This document shows, in pieces, positions 32,851 to 46,000 of a DNA stretch of 64,000 nucleotides. Source of the DNA: Pseudocercospora fijiensis CIRAD86 (Eukaryota > Ascomycota > Dothideomycetes > Mycosphaerellales > Mycosphaerellaceae); contig NW_006921540.1 of assembly GCF_000340215.1 (NCBI RefSeq), positions 2,789,486 to 2,853,485 of the forward strand. Direction: 5' to 3'. Positions within the stretch are counted from its first letter, which is position 1. Each line of letters begins with the position of its first letter. The notes beneath the pieces were generated by a model, which had not been told where the DNA came from, ran no database searches, and saw nothing but the letters and a program-made list of their open reading frames with translations. Position numbers and translations under genes: made by a program.

Positions 32851-33158
32851 TGTAAGAACCTAAGCAAGTGAAGTCTCCTGTCCTGCCTTAGCAAGCCTAT
32901 GTGACAATTATATAATGTTATTACGTACAGTACGATGCAGCCGCGCTAGCGATAAGCTTGCTTAGCGTATGCGCGTAATGCTCGATTACTCGTACGGATA
33001 TACTCGGTAGCCGGTACGGCAGATATACTATCCGTACTAGGCCTAGTTAATAGTAGTCGCTCTGCCCTATTCTAAGAAAGGCACGGTTTAGTTCTACTTT
33101 CTACTACGGCGATTAGTAGAGGGTATTCTATACGTTACTATATATCTATTTTCTTATA
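32851..33158 (+). repeat. Gypsy-2 5' LTR
   Basis: A 308-bp direct repeat of 39539-39846; differences between the two are transitions. Preceded by GACGA. Confidence 0.9.
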
Positions 33159-33189
33159 GTTCTAAACCGTCTACCCTTCGTAGCGGCCT

Positions 33190-34600
33190 ATAGAACCCCG
33201 AAAGATAAACGCAAGCGATCCGAACGCGCCGGGCGCGGGAAACGCGTAGAATAATACATTAGGAGCGCCTATAGCATTAGAAAACGACGCGGCGATACAA
33301 TAATACGAGGCCGAATATTAGGCGCGCCGAGAAGCGACCCGCCTACGGCTCGAACGATTTCTAGCTAAGCAAGAAGTGCTTAGGCTAGAAGTCTAGGCTT
33401 AAGAAGCTAAGCGAGAGAATACGCGTCTTCGTGCCCTTAGGGACGTAGGCGATACGCTAGCTCCGAGTAGCGGTACCGCCGGCGAGGGTCCTACGATAAC
33501 CCTACCCCTAGGCGACGACGACAATAAGGACGAGGAAGAATTAGCTAACGAGTCGATTTAGAGGCCTGAATCTTAGAGAGCTAAATCTGTCTCGTATCGA
33601 CTACCTCTTTCTAAAAGTACGCTAAGCGTAGCCCCTATACCTAGTATAAGCTACGCAGTCGCTAGTCTTGCGGCTATTAAGCCTCGCCTAAAGGAACCTA
33701 AGCCCTTTAAAGGTAATACGATTAAGGAGTCGAGGCGATTCCTTCGAGAACTTTCTATTACCGTTATACTGTCCGGAGCTACCTATTATACGGACGAAAG
33801 CAAGGTGCTTTATAGTGTTATATACCTCGTAGGCGATGCGTAGGAGCGATAGCATAATAAAAACAGCCTTAAGGACCTATAAAATTACACCTACTAGGAC
33901 TTTAAAACCTTCTATCGGGACTACGTCGGGGACCCTATAAACCGTATACTAGACGTAACCCTCGAGTATAAGGCGGCCCGTTAGCGTAAGGGACAGTTAG
34001 TCTAAAGCTTTGCCCTTAAGCTCGCAGTGCTCGAAGATTAACTTAGCGACTATAGCGAGGAGTATAGGATCCGCTATCTCCTTGTTAAACTCTAGCCGGC
34101 GATTCGCAGCGCGATTATTAAATACTATACGGTACTAACGACGCGTTACGAACTCGTAGAGCTTGCGACGCGTATCGAGACCCCTAATAAGCCGTCTAGT
34201 AAACGCAAGGATCGTAACTACGATAAAACCGGAGGCAGTAAAGGCAAGAAGCGTCGATCTAATAGTTAGGCCCGTAAGCAGCAGTTAAATCGCGACTACG
34301 GCGTAGGCGGGAAGCATTCGAAGAACGATAACTCGTAAGGCGGGTACGATATTAGTAAGGTCGAATGTTATAGCTATCGCTAGAAAGGCTATTATAAGAA
34401 CGCGTACCCGAACCGCTATCTCTAGAAAGACGACAACCCTACGGTACGTAAGGTAGCCGCTAACGCTAAAGAGAAGAAGAACGACTCGAAGGCTAAGGGA
34501 AAAGACAAGGTACCTCCTAAGAGCTAGGGATAGGTACGGAATCTTAACTAAGTAGCTTAGTAGTAGTAGTACCTACGGGACGCGTACGCGGAGCAATCGT
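33190..34600 (+). pseudogene. Gypsy-2 Gag (RIP-decayed)
   Basis: One frame with TAG/TAA breaks. A charged N-terminal coiled part (about 33290-33420) is followed by a retrotransposon Gag block (EPKPFKGNTIKESRRFLREL near 33694, then DYVGDPINRILDVTLEY). A basic linker (SSKRKDRNYDKTGGSKGKKR) precedes a CX2CX4HX4C zinc knuckle at about 34366-34407, visible once TAT and TAC are read back as TGT, CAT and TGC. The start codon is not resolved. Protease-pol follows in a different (-1) frame. Confidence 0.82.
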
Positions 34601-37600
34601 TACGTAAGAAGGGGAAGTGTCCGTCGAATACTTATTAGATAATGCTACTAACATTAATATAGTATCTTAAGAATTCGTTCTACGATACTAGCCTTAGCGG
34701 ATTATTAACGCCGTACTACCTAGTGCCGACAGTTTCTAGGGCGACCGAGGATACTACTACGGAGCGCATTATCTACGCTTACGGATCGCCGACTCTATAG
34801 GCTAAGAACGCATTACTACCGGAGTGTTCTATACTTTCGAAATGCCCCTCCCTAATATTATTCTTAGTAGGCCTTAGAGGCGCGATTAAAAGGTAATCGT
34901 CGACAGTTCGATAGATACCTAGACCTATAGGAACGAAGCCGTAGCGCGTTCGATACGCGTACGGGAACTATAGGAATTCTAGAAGGATATACGTAACGCC
35001 CTATACGTATATGCGATTAGCGTTCGCTAGCTCCGCGACATCGCTAAAGGTTCCTCCTTACTAGAAGAATTCAAAGACTTCGAAGACGTCTTTATAATAA
35101 TACCCGAAGCGAGACGCAAGCTCCCCGAAGACGTAGAGTATGCGATTAACCTAATCCCCGGAACGAAGCCGCTATATAAACCTCTCTACTATTCTTTAGG
35201 AAGAGAGCTTAGCGACCTTCGTAATTACCTAAGCTTAGCCTTAGACAACGATTAGATCTAGCTTAGCATAAGCGAGGCAGGTACGCCGATCCTATTCGTA
35301 CTAAAGAAGGATAGCAGTCTAAGACTCTACGTCGATTATAGGGGGCTAAACGAGATTACTATTAAAAATCGTTACCCCCTGCCCCTTATTAGCGAAACGC
35401 TTAATAGGCTTAAGGACGCCGAATAGTATACGTCCTTAGACCTTTAGGATGTATATTACCGCATCCGTATTAAGCAAGGCGACGAGTAGAAGACTGCGTT
35501 CCGTACGCGGTACGGGCACTTCGAGTACAAGGTAATGCCTTTTAGGCTTACTAATGCTCCTGCTACGTTTCAAGGATATATTAATAGGGCGTTAGCTAGC
35601 CTAGTTAATATTTGCTATATCGTCTACCTTAACGACATTCTTATCTATAGCAAAACGCGAGAGGACTACGTACGAGACGTACGCGCTATCCTTACGCGGC
35701 TCCGGAAGTTCGCCTTATATACGAATAGAAAGAAATGTTCCTTCTAGAAGAAAGAAGTCGAATTCCTCGGGTTTATCGTTAGTATCGAAGGCGTATCGAT
35801 AGATTAGCGTAGAGTAAACGCTATTACCGAATAGCCTCGCCTATTAACGCTAAAGGAGGTTTAATCCTTCCTCGGATTCTATAACTTCTACCGGAGGTTT
35901 ATCCCTAATTACTCCCGGATCGTTATATTACTAACCGCCCTATCGAAAGGAGCCGTAAATAGCCGAAAGCTAGGGTAGGTCCCGTAGGGCGAAAGCGAGG
36001 AGCAAGCGTTCCGCTAGCTAAAGGCTGCCTTTAGCTCGGCCTCGATATTGCGATACTATAATCCTACGAAGCCCCTATATATCGAAACCGATACCTCTAC
36101 GTTCGCCTTAGTAGGAATTATATTACAATAGAGCGAAGATAGGAATTGGTACTCTATTGCCTTCTAGTTACGAAAAATAGTCCTAGCCGAGATAAATTAT
36201 AAGATCTATAACTAGGAGCTCCTAGCGGTTGTCGAGTCCTTTAAGCATTAGCGCCCGTACCTCGACGGCGCCTAGTATACGACCCGCGTAGTTGTCGACT
36301 ACGCTAATCTTAAGGGCTTTATAAAGATAAAGCAGCTCGTCGGAAGGTAGGTAAGATAGGCAACCTTCCTTACACCTTTTAACTTTACTATTAAACATCG
36401 GGCTAGTAAGCGAAACCTAGCTAATACGCCTTTACGACGTAGCGACTACGAGAGCGAGTCGTAGGCGGTAAACAACCTTCTCCCTATATTATAGTCGAAA
36501 CTAGCTCTATAGTTAAATCTGCCCGAGGATATCGAGCCGATTATAAAACGCATCTCTATTATATACATTAGGATGCGAGACGCTAGTACAGCGCTAGCGG
36601 AACGCAAGAGTTTTATTAGCAGTCCCGTAAGAGTAGCGGCTACTATCGTTAGGAATAACGGGCCCTACTACGAGACACCTAATATAATCCTTAGTTTCGT
36701 ACGCACTCTATAATAGCTAGAGTAAGCGAGAGGAGGAGGCTTGTACGAGACAAGCTTACCGTTGGGTAGCTTAGCCTCGTTAAGTAGTTCTAACCTCCCG
36801 CCTAGCTATTCTCGTCGTAGTAACCTTATTTACTACGGCGATGCGCTATATGTCCCTAAGGACTACGTATTGCGTACGTAGCTAATACGTATATACTACG
36901 ACGACCCTTTAGCTAGACACTTTAGTATAGCTAAGACTATAGACCTAATACGCTAAAAGTACTTCTAGCCGAAGATAGCCGAGGACATTACGGCCTATGT
37001 CCGTACCTATAGAATTTGTTAATAGTCGAAGGCGAAGCGCTATCGCCTATATAGCGAGCTCGCTACTCTGCCTATACCGACCCGACCTTAGTAAGAGTTA
37101 ACGATAGACTTTATTACCGATCTCCCGCCGAGCAAGCTCGGCGCCTACGTATATACTACGATCCTCGTAATAGTCGACCGCTATACGAAGATAAGCCTCT
37201 TTATCCTAACGACGAAGAAGTATATAGTAGTAGAACTCGCGGATATCCTTTAAAGGGAGGTAATTAGGCGTTTTAGAGTGCTATTAGGTATTGTTAGCGA
37301 TCGTAGATCGCTATTTACTAGCTAGTTTTAGAGCGACTTCTGCTTCGAAGCGTATATAAAGCGCAGGCTTAGTATAGCCTTCTATTCTTAGACTAATAGG
37401 CAGACCGAACGCACGAACTAGACTCTCGAGCAATACCTGCGATGTTATTACTCCGAGAACTAGGATAATTAGGCTGAATTATTGCCTTAGGCGGAGTTTG
37501 CCTATAACAATAGCGTTTATCCTACGTTGCGTATAAGCCCCTTTAAGATGCTCTACGGCTTTAACCCTAATTTAATACCGAGCGCAAATAAGCTGCTAGC

Positions 37601-38171
37601 TCGGGACGAGCTAACTAAGGGAAGGGCACTAGTAGCTATCGACGCTACGGAGCGACTGCGGAAAGCGTATAAAACGCTTACGGAACGCTAGCAGAAAGCA
37701 GCAGAATACTAGGCTAAGCAATACAATGCATACTACACTACTAAGACATATAGTATAGGCGACCTAGTCTTGCTATCGACAAAGAACATTAGCTTAGATA
37801 TCCTAAAGAAGAAACTTAGCCCGAAGTATATAGGGCCTTTCTATATTATTAACGCAGTTAGAGCGCAGGCGTACCGCCTAGCACTGCCGTTAAGCACGAA
37901 GATCTATAATGTTTTCTATATTTCCCTCCTCGAGCCTTAGTATAGGCGCGATAGCGAGGAGCATAAGATAAGCATACCTATCGCTAAAGGTAACGAATAG
38001 TAGGTAGAAACAATCGTAGCTAAGAAGATAAAAAAGCGGAAGGCGTACTACCTTATTAAGTAGCGAGGTTAGCCTAAAGAATACAATACTTAGGAACTAG
38101 CTATTTATATTAAAGATTCTATAGCGTTAGACGAGTTCGAAGCGCAAGCGAAGCGTAAGCGTAGGCAGTAA
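34600..38171 (+). pseudogene. Gypsy-2 protease-RT-RNase H-integrase with chromodomain-like end (RIP-decayed)
   Basis: The frame holds LLDNATNINIVSQEFVL (protease, from 34632). In the RT, PFRLTNAPATFQ starts at 35538 and the catalytic box YLND is YLDD before RIP (about 35625-35640). RNase H contains FSTFALVGIIL-like sequence near 36100. The integrase has a zinc region and WITDLP-like core near 37100. The C-terminus reads KAYYLIKQRGQPKEYNTQEL, matching a chromodomain (KWKGY..E.TWE) with RIP changes. It stops at TAA 38169-38171. Integrase chromodomains of this kind are known to steer chromoviruses to marked chromatin. Confidence 0.88.
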
Positions 38172-38301
38172 TTAAAACAAAAGAAAATAAAACTTAAGAA
38201 AAATAGTAGACACGTGCTCGTTTCGCTACTAAAAAAGGCCTATTAGCCTAGCATATATAAAGAAGGCGCCGCGTAGGCGCGCTAACGGCGGGCCGCCTAC
38301 C

Positions 38302-39116
38302 CTACTTATCCTTAGACTCCTTCTTAGACTCCTCCTACTCGATGCCTATAGCGGCATCGATAGTAGCGACGGCGTTAGCGCCGACGCGCTAAGCGAGATT
38401 CTAGTGCGGTTAGCATACGAAGCGTAGGTAAGACGAGGCTATAGAAAGAAACTATACCTAACGACCGATCTCTACTAAGCCGGCTAAGTTAGTGCCGATG
38501 TTCTCGAGGGCACTAAGTAGGTTAATATCCGCAAGGGACCCGCTAGCGGCCCCCTTACGGGCTAGGGCTTTGCCGCCTAGGGTTACCTTATTCTTATTAA
38601 TATAGAAGGCGTCGAGCGTAGATAGGATAACTAATATCGAGGTTAGTATACGAAGCGTAAGCGGAGCGTATAAGAAACCTACGAGCGACGACAGCGTCTA
38701 AATTAGCCTAGAGTGCCTCTAAGGCCTCGTTAGACTCCTCGGGGGAGTCGTAGCCGTCTAGATCGTAAAGGTCGCGCATAGAGCGCGCGGCGCGGATGCG
38801 GGCTAGCAGCGACACTAGCGCGCGTACCGTAATAGGAGTGTAGGTATAATAGCTACTACGGTAGCGATCGCAGTTACGCTTAGTAGCAGGGTCTATATTG
38901 CCGCCTATATAGAGCTTAGATAGGTTATCTAAAGCGAGTTAGTTGCGAAGCGTATACGCGTAGCAAGTAGCGAGAAAACGTACCGTTAGCCGTTATATGC
39001 CTAAAGCAACGAGTATAGCCCTTTAGGACTTTTAGTAGGCGCTAGGTAGGCGTAGTAGGTATCGAGGGCGGAGCGCCTACGGCGCGCTTACCCGAGGCAC
39101 GCGAAGGAGTAGACAT
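38302..39116 (-). pseudogene. Spliced antisense gene inside Gypsy-2, unknown function (RIP-decayed)
   Basis: ATG at 39116-39114 (MSTPSRASGKRAVG). Exons 39116-38984, 38928-38683, 38630-38458 and 38400-38302 total exactly 651 nt, about 216 residues, and all phases agree. Introns: 38929-38983 (GTACGT...CTTTAG), 38631-38682 (GTAGGT...ATTAG) and 38401-38457 (GTATAG...CACTAG), each with a CTAAC branch site. Only a few TAG remain. Visible features: a Ser/Arg/Pro-rich start, SKLYIGGNIDPATKRNCDRY, RIRAARSMRDLYDLDGYDSP, LADINLLSALENIGTNLAGL, ANAVATIDAAIGIEQEESKK. Probably alpha-helical and soluble; no family recognised. It lies antisense between pol and the 3' LTR, the one orientation in which introns can survive retrotransposition. 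The end is uncertain because TAG 38302-38304 could be an old CAG. Confidence 0.78.
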
Positions 39117-39538
39117 ACTAGTAATGTTTTTTTTAGATAGATGTTCAAAAAGAAAAATCTTTAAGTAATACTAGGGGGGCGTAAGATACAAGCAGATAGA
39201 GGGTAGGCGGGGGGTATTCGGAGCGCTTAGAAAAAGAAGAAGTTTTTAAGCGGGCTTCGAATGCTTTAAATACTCGCCTCGCTTTCGGACAGCTTACGTT
39301 CTCGCGTAGCTACCGCGTTCTTAGAAATTTAGGCAACCTCTAGTTAGTACTAGAAGCAGCCGCGCTTTGAATCTATAAACAAATAAGCAACTACGAGGCA
39401 AATCGTAACGCGCCTAGCAACTACAGCCTAGCAACAGATGCGTATAAGGTACGCATATATAGCGCAGAGTATAAGAAATGGTATAATTTACTATATTGCC
39501 CTATAGCTAGGACAGCTATACCGGGGGAAGGAGATAAT
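39117..39538. other. Antisense-gene upstream region and polypurine tract of Gypsy-2
   Basis: The likely promoter of the antisense gene (A/T-rich stretch near 39119-39180) plus the purine tract before the 3' LTR. Two CCTAGCAACTACAG-like units at about 39412-39438 resemble the 20-bp minisatellite of the hAT element. Confidence 0.5.
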
Positions 39539-39846
39539 TATAAGAACCTAAGCAAGTGAAGTCTCCTATCCTGCCTTAGCAAGCCTATATAACAATTATG
39601 TGATGTTATTACGTATAGTACGATACAGCCGCGCTAGCGATAAGCTTGCTTAGCGTATACGCGTAATACTCGATTACTCGTACGGATATGCTCGGTAGCC
39701 GGTACGGCAGATATACTATCCGTGCTAGGCCTAGTTAATAGTAGTCGCTCTGCCCTATTCTAAGAAAGGCACGGTTTAGTTCTACTTTCTACTACGGCGA
39801 TTAGTAGAGGGTGTTCTATACGTTGCTATATACCTATTTTCTTATA
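39539..39846 (+). repeat. Gypsy-2 3' LTR
   Basis: A 308-bp repeat of 32851-33158, followed by GACGA (39847-39851). Confidence 0.9.
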
Positions 39847-40036
39847 GACGATCTCTACGAGAAAATAACGGCTCGCTCTTAGAATTGTCTCTATCTCTAA
39901 GAGGTAGTATATAAGGACGCCTCGATATCGTCGGTCTACTAATAGTACGTCGTAATTACCTCGCTTTTCGTATAAAAGGCCGCGATTCTTCGAACTCTAT
40001 AGTACGGCATACTCGCTTAGCTCTTTCTTACCTAAA

Positions 40037-43000
40037 ATGTCTTCTCTATCTACTCTATCTTCTTCTAGATCTAAGCGCCCGATACTTACGCTATTAGATA
40101 TAGAGAGCGCGAGGAAAGGTAAGAAGCGAGCGATACCTAGCTCTTTCGTACCGCCCGACTTTACGATTAACCTAATATCGGACGATAGTCTATCTAAGTT
40201 ACAGCGTTCGCGACGATAGCCGAAGCTAAAGCGGAGATCTAGTTCCCTATTACTAGTTAAAATGTCGACGGGGATAAACGTTGTATAAGACGATAATCCG
40301 TTCTAAACGATATTATATAGAGATAAAGAGACGAGGTATAGAGCGGGTATCTCCTAATCTTCTGCTAGGCTATCGTTTCCGTATAACCGTATTCCCGTTA
40401 CCGGTCCCGCTCCTAGACTAGTAGTCGAACTACGTTAATACAAATTCTATTAGATCGTTAAACCTGTATCTAACTTCTAGAGGAAGAACGGACGATTCTA
40501 TAGGGTCTGTACTCTAGTAGTATATTAGCGCGTAGGTTAGTATTCGAGCGATAACATTCCCTAACTTTAATAGAAAGCCTAACTTTCTATCCGTAGCAAC
40601 TACGATTCTAATGCTATATATCTATAGTTAGCGTACGACGACGTATCTACCGGACTATTACCTAGGTTACGTCGAGTAAGTCCTATCTTTAACGATACGT
40701 TAAAGGCGTTAGGGACGACGCGCGACCTCCCTAGCAAATTATCGCTATATACGTAAGGTGTTTTATCTAAAACGCTGTCCGATCGTTCCCCCTTTTATAT
40801 GTCTTCTTCTACTAAGTGTCCCTATACTCCGCCTACGTACGAGTTATATACTATCGACCCGTTACGTCTAATACTATCTCTTTTATCGCATTCGGCGTAG
40901 AGTTTACCTACTATTACAATTCCGAGCGTTAGTCGTAGGTCCGATTCTATATCTATATTAGCAAGCGGCGCTTCTAGTATTTATACTCTACTAAGTCCGA
41001 TAGGTCGCGACTATAACTAGGACGATTAGTCTGTCTTGCCTAGAGATAGCGTTATATAGGACGCCGAGAGGTAAGGTCCGACGCTACCGGATATAGAGGC
41101 CCCTAATAAATACGGTCTAGACGCTTTCGATAATTACTACGACTTCGGCGACCTTAATCCTTCTAGACCGATAGACGTTGAATTTACGGAGCCTTCCTAT
41201 AACGCTAACTCTACGAGTTTAATTAAGAATAGTAGCTCTATCGCGCCTAGAGCTCCGTCGCTAGGGCCTATCTAACCGCTACTTCTACCGAGCCTTCCTT
41301 TTACCCCTAGAGTAATACCGACGGACACTACTACTACCCCTACTAGTAGGGCTAGAGCTAGCGGTTCTAGTCCTTAGATACGAGCTAGTTAGCCTTCTCT
41401 AGGGCGGATATCTTTTAAACGTCTAAACGATTATAATACCCTCCCTACGGCGGTCGCCGAAGCGTACTATAGCCTAGGTCGATCGTAGGCTACTAACGCC
41501 GACCTTTTACGCCCGGAGAGGTCTACTCTTCCTAAGGCGTATATCTCGATACTATACGAGGTAGTAACACTTAATATTAGCGATATAGTATATACCTACT
41601 AATACTATTAAGCTAAGTATTAGATCCGTAAAGTATCGAACGTCCGAGTAGATAGTAAACTATCTTCTTCTACGGACAAGAACGGTATAGTGTTTATAAT
41701 ATGTTGCGGTAGTAGCGCGGTAAAAGGTATATTTCCGATCCCTAAACTACCTCCGTTACTGCGGCGACTACTTACTATAGACCTATCTAAGGATATAGAA
41801 GCAAGAACGTTCTAGGAGAACATTCGAGCCTATAATTACCGCCTCGTAATAACTTTATTTATAGCTAAGCGTAATATACGGGTATTAGGATATAGTTCGT
41901 TCTAGATCTACGGGGAAGCGTATTATTTAGGCGGCGGTCTCTTCGCTCCGACGGAAGATCCCTAATACGCGTAGCTATACTTTTACGACCCCGTATATAC
42001 TACTAAGAGGCGTATATAGAAATCCGGCGATCGTAGATATACTAGCCGGAACTAGAAATCTATACTATCGCCGTAGCTAGACTATAGCACTATAATCGCG
42101 TTATATAAGATAATTACGCAATACAACGCGCTATATTACAAGTTCGCCGCGGCTCGGGAAATGTTTATGTCCTCCTAAGGACCTAGGCGCCTCGTTCTTA
42201 AGGCTATAGACCTTAGTTTAGTCTACGAAGGTATATAGGACGCGCGTCGATATAATAAGCCGGTCGTAAACGAAGTAGCCGCCCTCTATCCGGATTACGA
42301 TCCGGAAGCTATTAGCGGAATAAGGGATTTTGTAGTAGTAGAGCGGTTAAGTACGGGAGAGGTGTCTACTACTCTATATCGTATAAATCGCTACTATCTA
42401 TACTACTTCCCTATATATTACGTCCTCCTCTAGGTAGCTAGAACTCCTAGGTTTTCGTAGGAGAACTAGTTTCGTACGCGTAGTAGGAGGCACGTTACGC
42501 TTAGGGATTATTTTAGGTACATTTTATACTATCGACTAAACTAATTTCCTACTATCTTCTACGGTCGCCGGCTCCTATAACAATTATACGTCGACGTATA
42601 TATCGTAGTAGACTTAAACGACCTGCTTTTCCTAGGCAACTATTAGAAAGAAGTATAGGCGGATACGTACGACTTAAAATGACCGAAATAGCGTAGCACC
42701 CGCGTACTATTAGGTAATAAGGACAGATAGGACATCTAACGAGAGTTATCTCGATAGATAGGCGAAGACCTATATTACGATATTCTTCGAACTAAGGCAT
42801 AGTACGGGGAATGCTAGGGAAGCTTACGTTACGGTTTGCTATAGCGGAACCGTTTAGTCGTCCCTACGAACGGGGCTCTATTATCCGATAGCATCCTATA
42901 AGCTCTACAAATAGTTCTCCCGTCCTCGTACGTCGGCAGCGATCGGTAGATTTTATAGTACTACCGAGATTCTATAGCTATCGTCGGCTACTTCGGCGTC

Positions 43001-46000
43001 CCTATATACTTTATTACGTTTATAGCTAACCCTAACTAGCCGGAGATTAGGCGTTATTTGTTCGACTATTAGGACGCGATAGACCGCCTAGATATTACAA
43101 TAAGGGTCTTTATTTAGAAAGCTAGGGAGTTTCTATACGAGGTCTGCTATAGGAACGTATTTAGTCGCTATATCGCGAGATGCTAGACGGTAGAATACTA
43201 GAAGCGTAGCCTCCCCTACCTTTATCTCTTACTATAGATCGCGCCCGATTAAGCGCTAGATACTATATCTAAGATCGACAACTTTATCCGCGCTAAGCTT
43301 CCGAGCCTAGCCGAGGACCCGGATAGTAGCGTAGCGAACTTAGTTAAGGAATACATATATTATAGACCTTATAGCGCGGGCTTTCTATACGTCCCGTATA
43401 TATAGTTACCTCGATACTCCGAAGGGACGTATTCTAAGGGATTCCCTATAGAGTTCTCGGACGAGACGGTAGTAACTAATATCGCGTTTCCGAAATATCG
43501 CAGACGCCGTAATAGGAGGATATAGGATAAGAGGAGGAATCGCGCGTTCCTCTTCGATAATCGTTATATCGTACTATACAATCTATACCTACTAAAGCGG
43601 TTTAACGCCTATATTAACGTCGAGTAGGTCCGCTTATTACGGGCGATTAAATATATTAACAAGTACGTCTATAAGGGCGCCGACCGTACGACTGCCCGCC
43701 TCGAGATTCCCGGTAACGAGATCGCTAACTACGTTAATATATAATACATTAGTCTTACGATAGCAATATATAATATCTTAGGAGGCAAGCGCTATAAAGA
43801 ATAGCCCGCGGTTATTCGACTAGACGTCTACCTACCGGGCCCTAGGGGTAATATCGTATTTAACTATAACGCGACGATAGCGGACCTACGCGGCGATAGA
43901 CGATAACGTACTACGCTCGTCGCGTAGTTTCGGTATAACGCGTTGCTACTAGACAACGACGTATCTTGCCGGCGCTTAACGTATCTTAAGTTTCTAAAAC
44001 ACTATACGCTATATAACAAAGCGTAGAAGAAACGTTCTAAGCGCGTAGTATACTCGATCGCGCGTCTTAACCCGCCTCTACGTCCTAAAGGCGAGATACT
44101 ATACTTAATTAAATTGCTCTATATCGTTCGGGATACTAAATGTTTCCGCGACTTAAGGATATATAGCGGCACCGTATATAAGAGCTTTCGAGCGGCGGCG
44201 ATTGTATCCGGTCTTGCAAGATCGGAAGATAAATAGCTAGATATATTCCGGAAGGCCGAGAAGATATATACCTCCCGACAATTGCGTCTTATATTCGTAC
44301 TACTTATCCTAACAGATACGATATCCGGAGCCGACGCTACGCGATAGTAGAGTCTTCTATAGAAGGATATATATAGAGATCTATATATCGAACTACGGCG
44401 CGGAGGGTACGTAGGAAGGTATAAGGAGATAAATGCTACTACTAAAAGTTATAGTAAGTAGTAGCTATACACCGAATTAGTTACTAACGGATACAAGGTA
44501 TCGGGCTATAGACTACCGAGTCCCGATCCTTCGTAGGCGAAAATACGTAGCAGCAATAACGCTATCGCTTAAGAAGAAGCGCTAGTCGATATAGGAAACG
44601 AAGACAGGAACAAACTCTACGTACAATAAAACGCCTACCTTCTTAATAACGGTTAAAGGCGAGCCTTTACCGATATTACGAACGACATCGACTAGAATCC
44701 GTTAATAGCGCACTTTTTTATCTAAGGTCCGGGAGGCTACGGGAAGACGTTCCTATACCGTATACTCGTAGCGACCTATAGAGTACGTAGCCTTATCGTG
44801 CTGTGTATCGCGTCTTTAGGTGTCGCCGTATAGCTACTTCCTAGTAGTCGTATAGCGCACTCCCGATTTAAACTTCCTTTAAGTAATACCGGGCGGTAGG
44901 ACTGTCCTATTACGTAAGACATAATAGACGCTAAGCTAATCCGAAAGACTTATCTAGTTATTTAGGACGAAGCCGCGATATAGAATAGACGCGATATTAT
45001 AGCTATATATCGACTCTTTTATAAGTTACGATTAGGTAGTAACGGCTAGGGTAACGAACTATTCTTCGCGGGAGTCCCCGTCGTATTCGGCGGCGACTAG
45101 GCATAGACTCTTCTAGTACTTCCCGAGTATAAGAAGTCTTCGAAGGAAGTAGACGTAATAGCGATTACATTTAAAGCCTTCCTAATCTAGAACAAGATTA
45201 AGGTGCTCTATCTCTAGCAAAATATACGGCTCGTAGATAGCAATCCGCGGAACGTTAACTTCTACCGCTAGACCCTCCGTATTGTATACGACGACGTATT
45301 CGATCGATTTATTAAGCTACTAATATACGTCGGAAGAGTCTAGGACCTTAGCGAGCTTATCGATTTCGTCTTTCTAAGATAGGGTGTTATTAACGCTAAG
45401 TACGACCTAGTATTCTATCGTTCTCGAGCTATCCTTTATATAACGAACGATACCGCCTACGAGATTAACGAACGTATCGTAGACGACCTGCCGTACGGTA
45501 CAATTCGCGAATATCGCTATAAGGATAAGATAGAGAAGTTGCCTAGCGATAAAGACTAGCCTCCGGAAATCTTAAGCCTTTTAAAATCTATCTAGAATAC
45601 CGAGCTCTAGATTCCTTGCCTACGGATCCGGGTAGGTATACTAATAATAATTATACGGAATATCTATAAGACCGCAGAACTCGTAAACGGAACGCGGGTT
45701 ATCGTCGTAAAAACACTCTAGTTCGGGGTTAAAGTTCGGAAACTGCTAGACGACGATAATTAGGAAGTGTACTAGATACCGCGAATCTAGATACATTCGA
45801 ACAAAGGCCTACCGTTTACCCTTAAGCGATATCAACTTCCGCTTCGACCTTGTTTCGCAATAACGATAAACAAATCTTAGGGTTAATCCCTAGTATATAT
45901 CGGTATCGACCTTCGACGGCCCGTATTTAGCTATAGCTAACTCTTCGTAGCATTCTTACGCATTACGGACGTATACAACCTCCGCGTACTTATTAACGGA

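Larger units (their letters stand above)
32851..39846 (+). mobile_element. 7.0-kb chromovirus-type Ty3/Gypsy retrotransposon with an antisense gene
   Basis: LTRs of 308 bp at 32851-33158 and 39539-39846, TGTAAG...CTTATA ends (original CTTACA). Both are flanked by GACGA (32846-32850 and 39847-39851). A purine tract (GGGGGAAGGAGATAAT) precedes the 3' LTR. Gag, protease, RT, RNase H, integrase and a C-terminal chromodomain-like part occupy about 33190-38171 (+). A spliced antisense gene fills 38302-39116. Confidence 0.93.
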
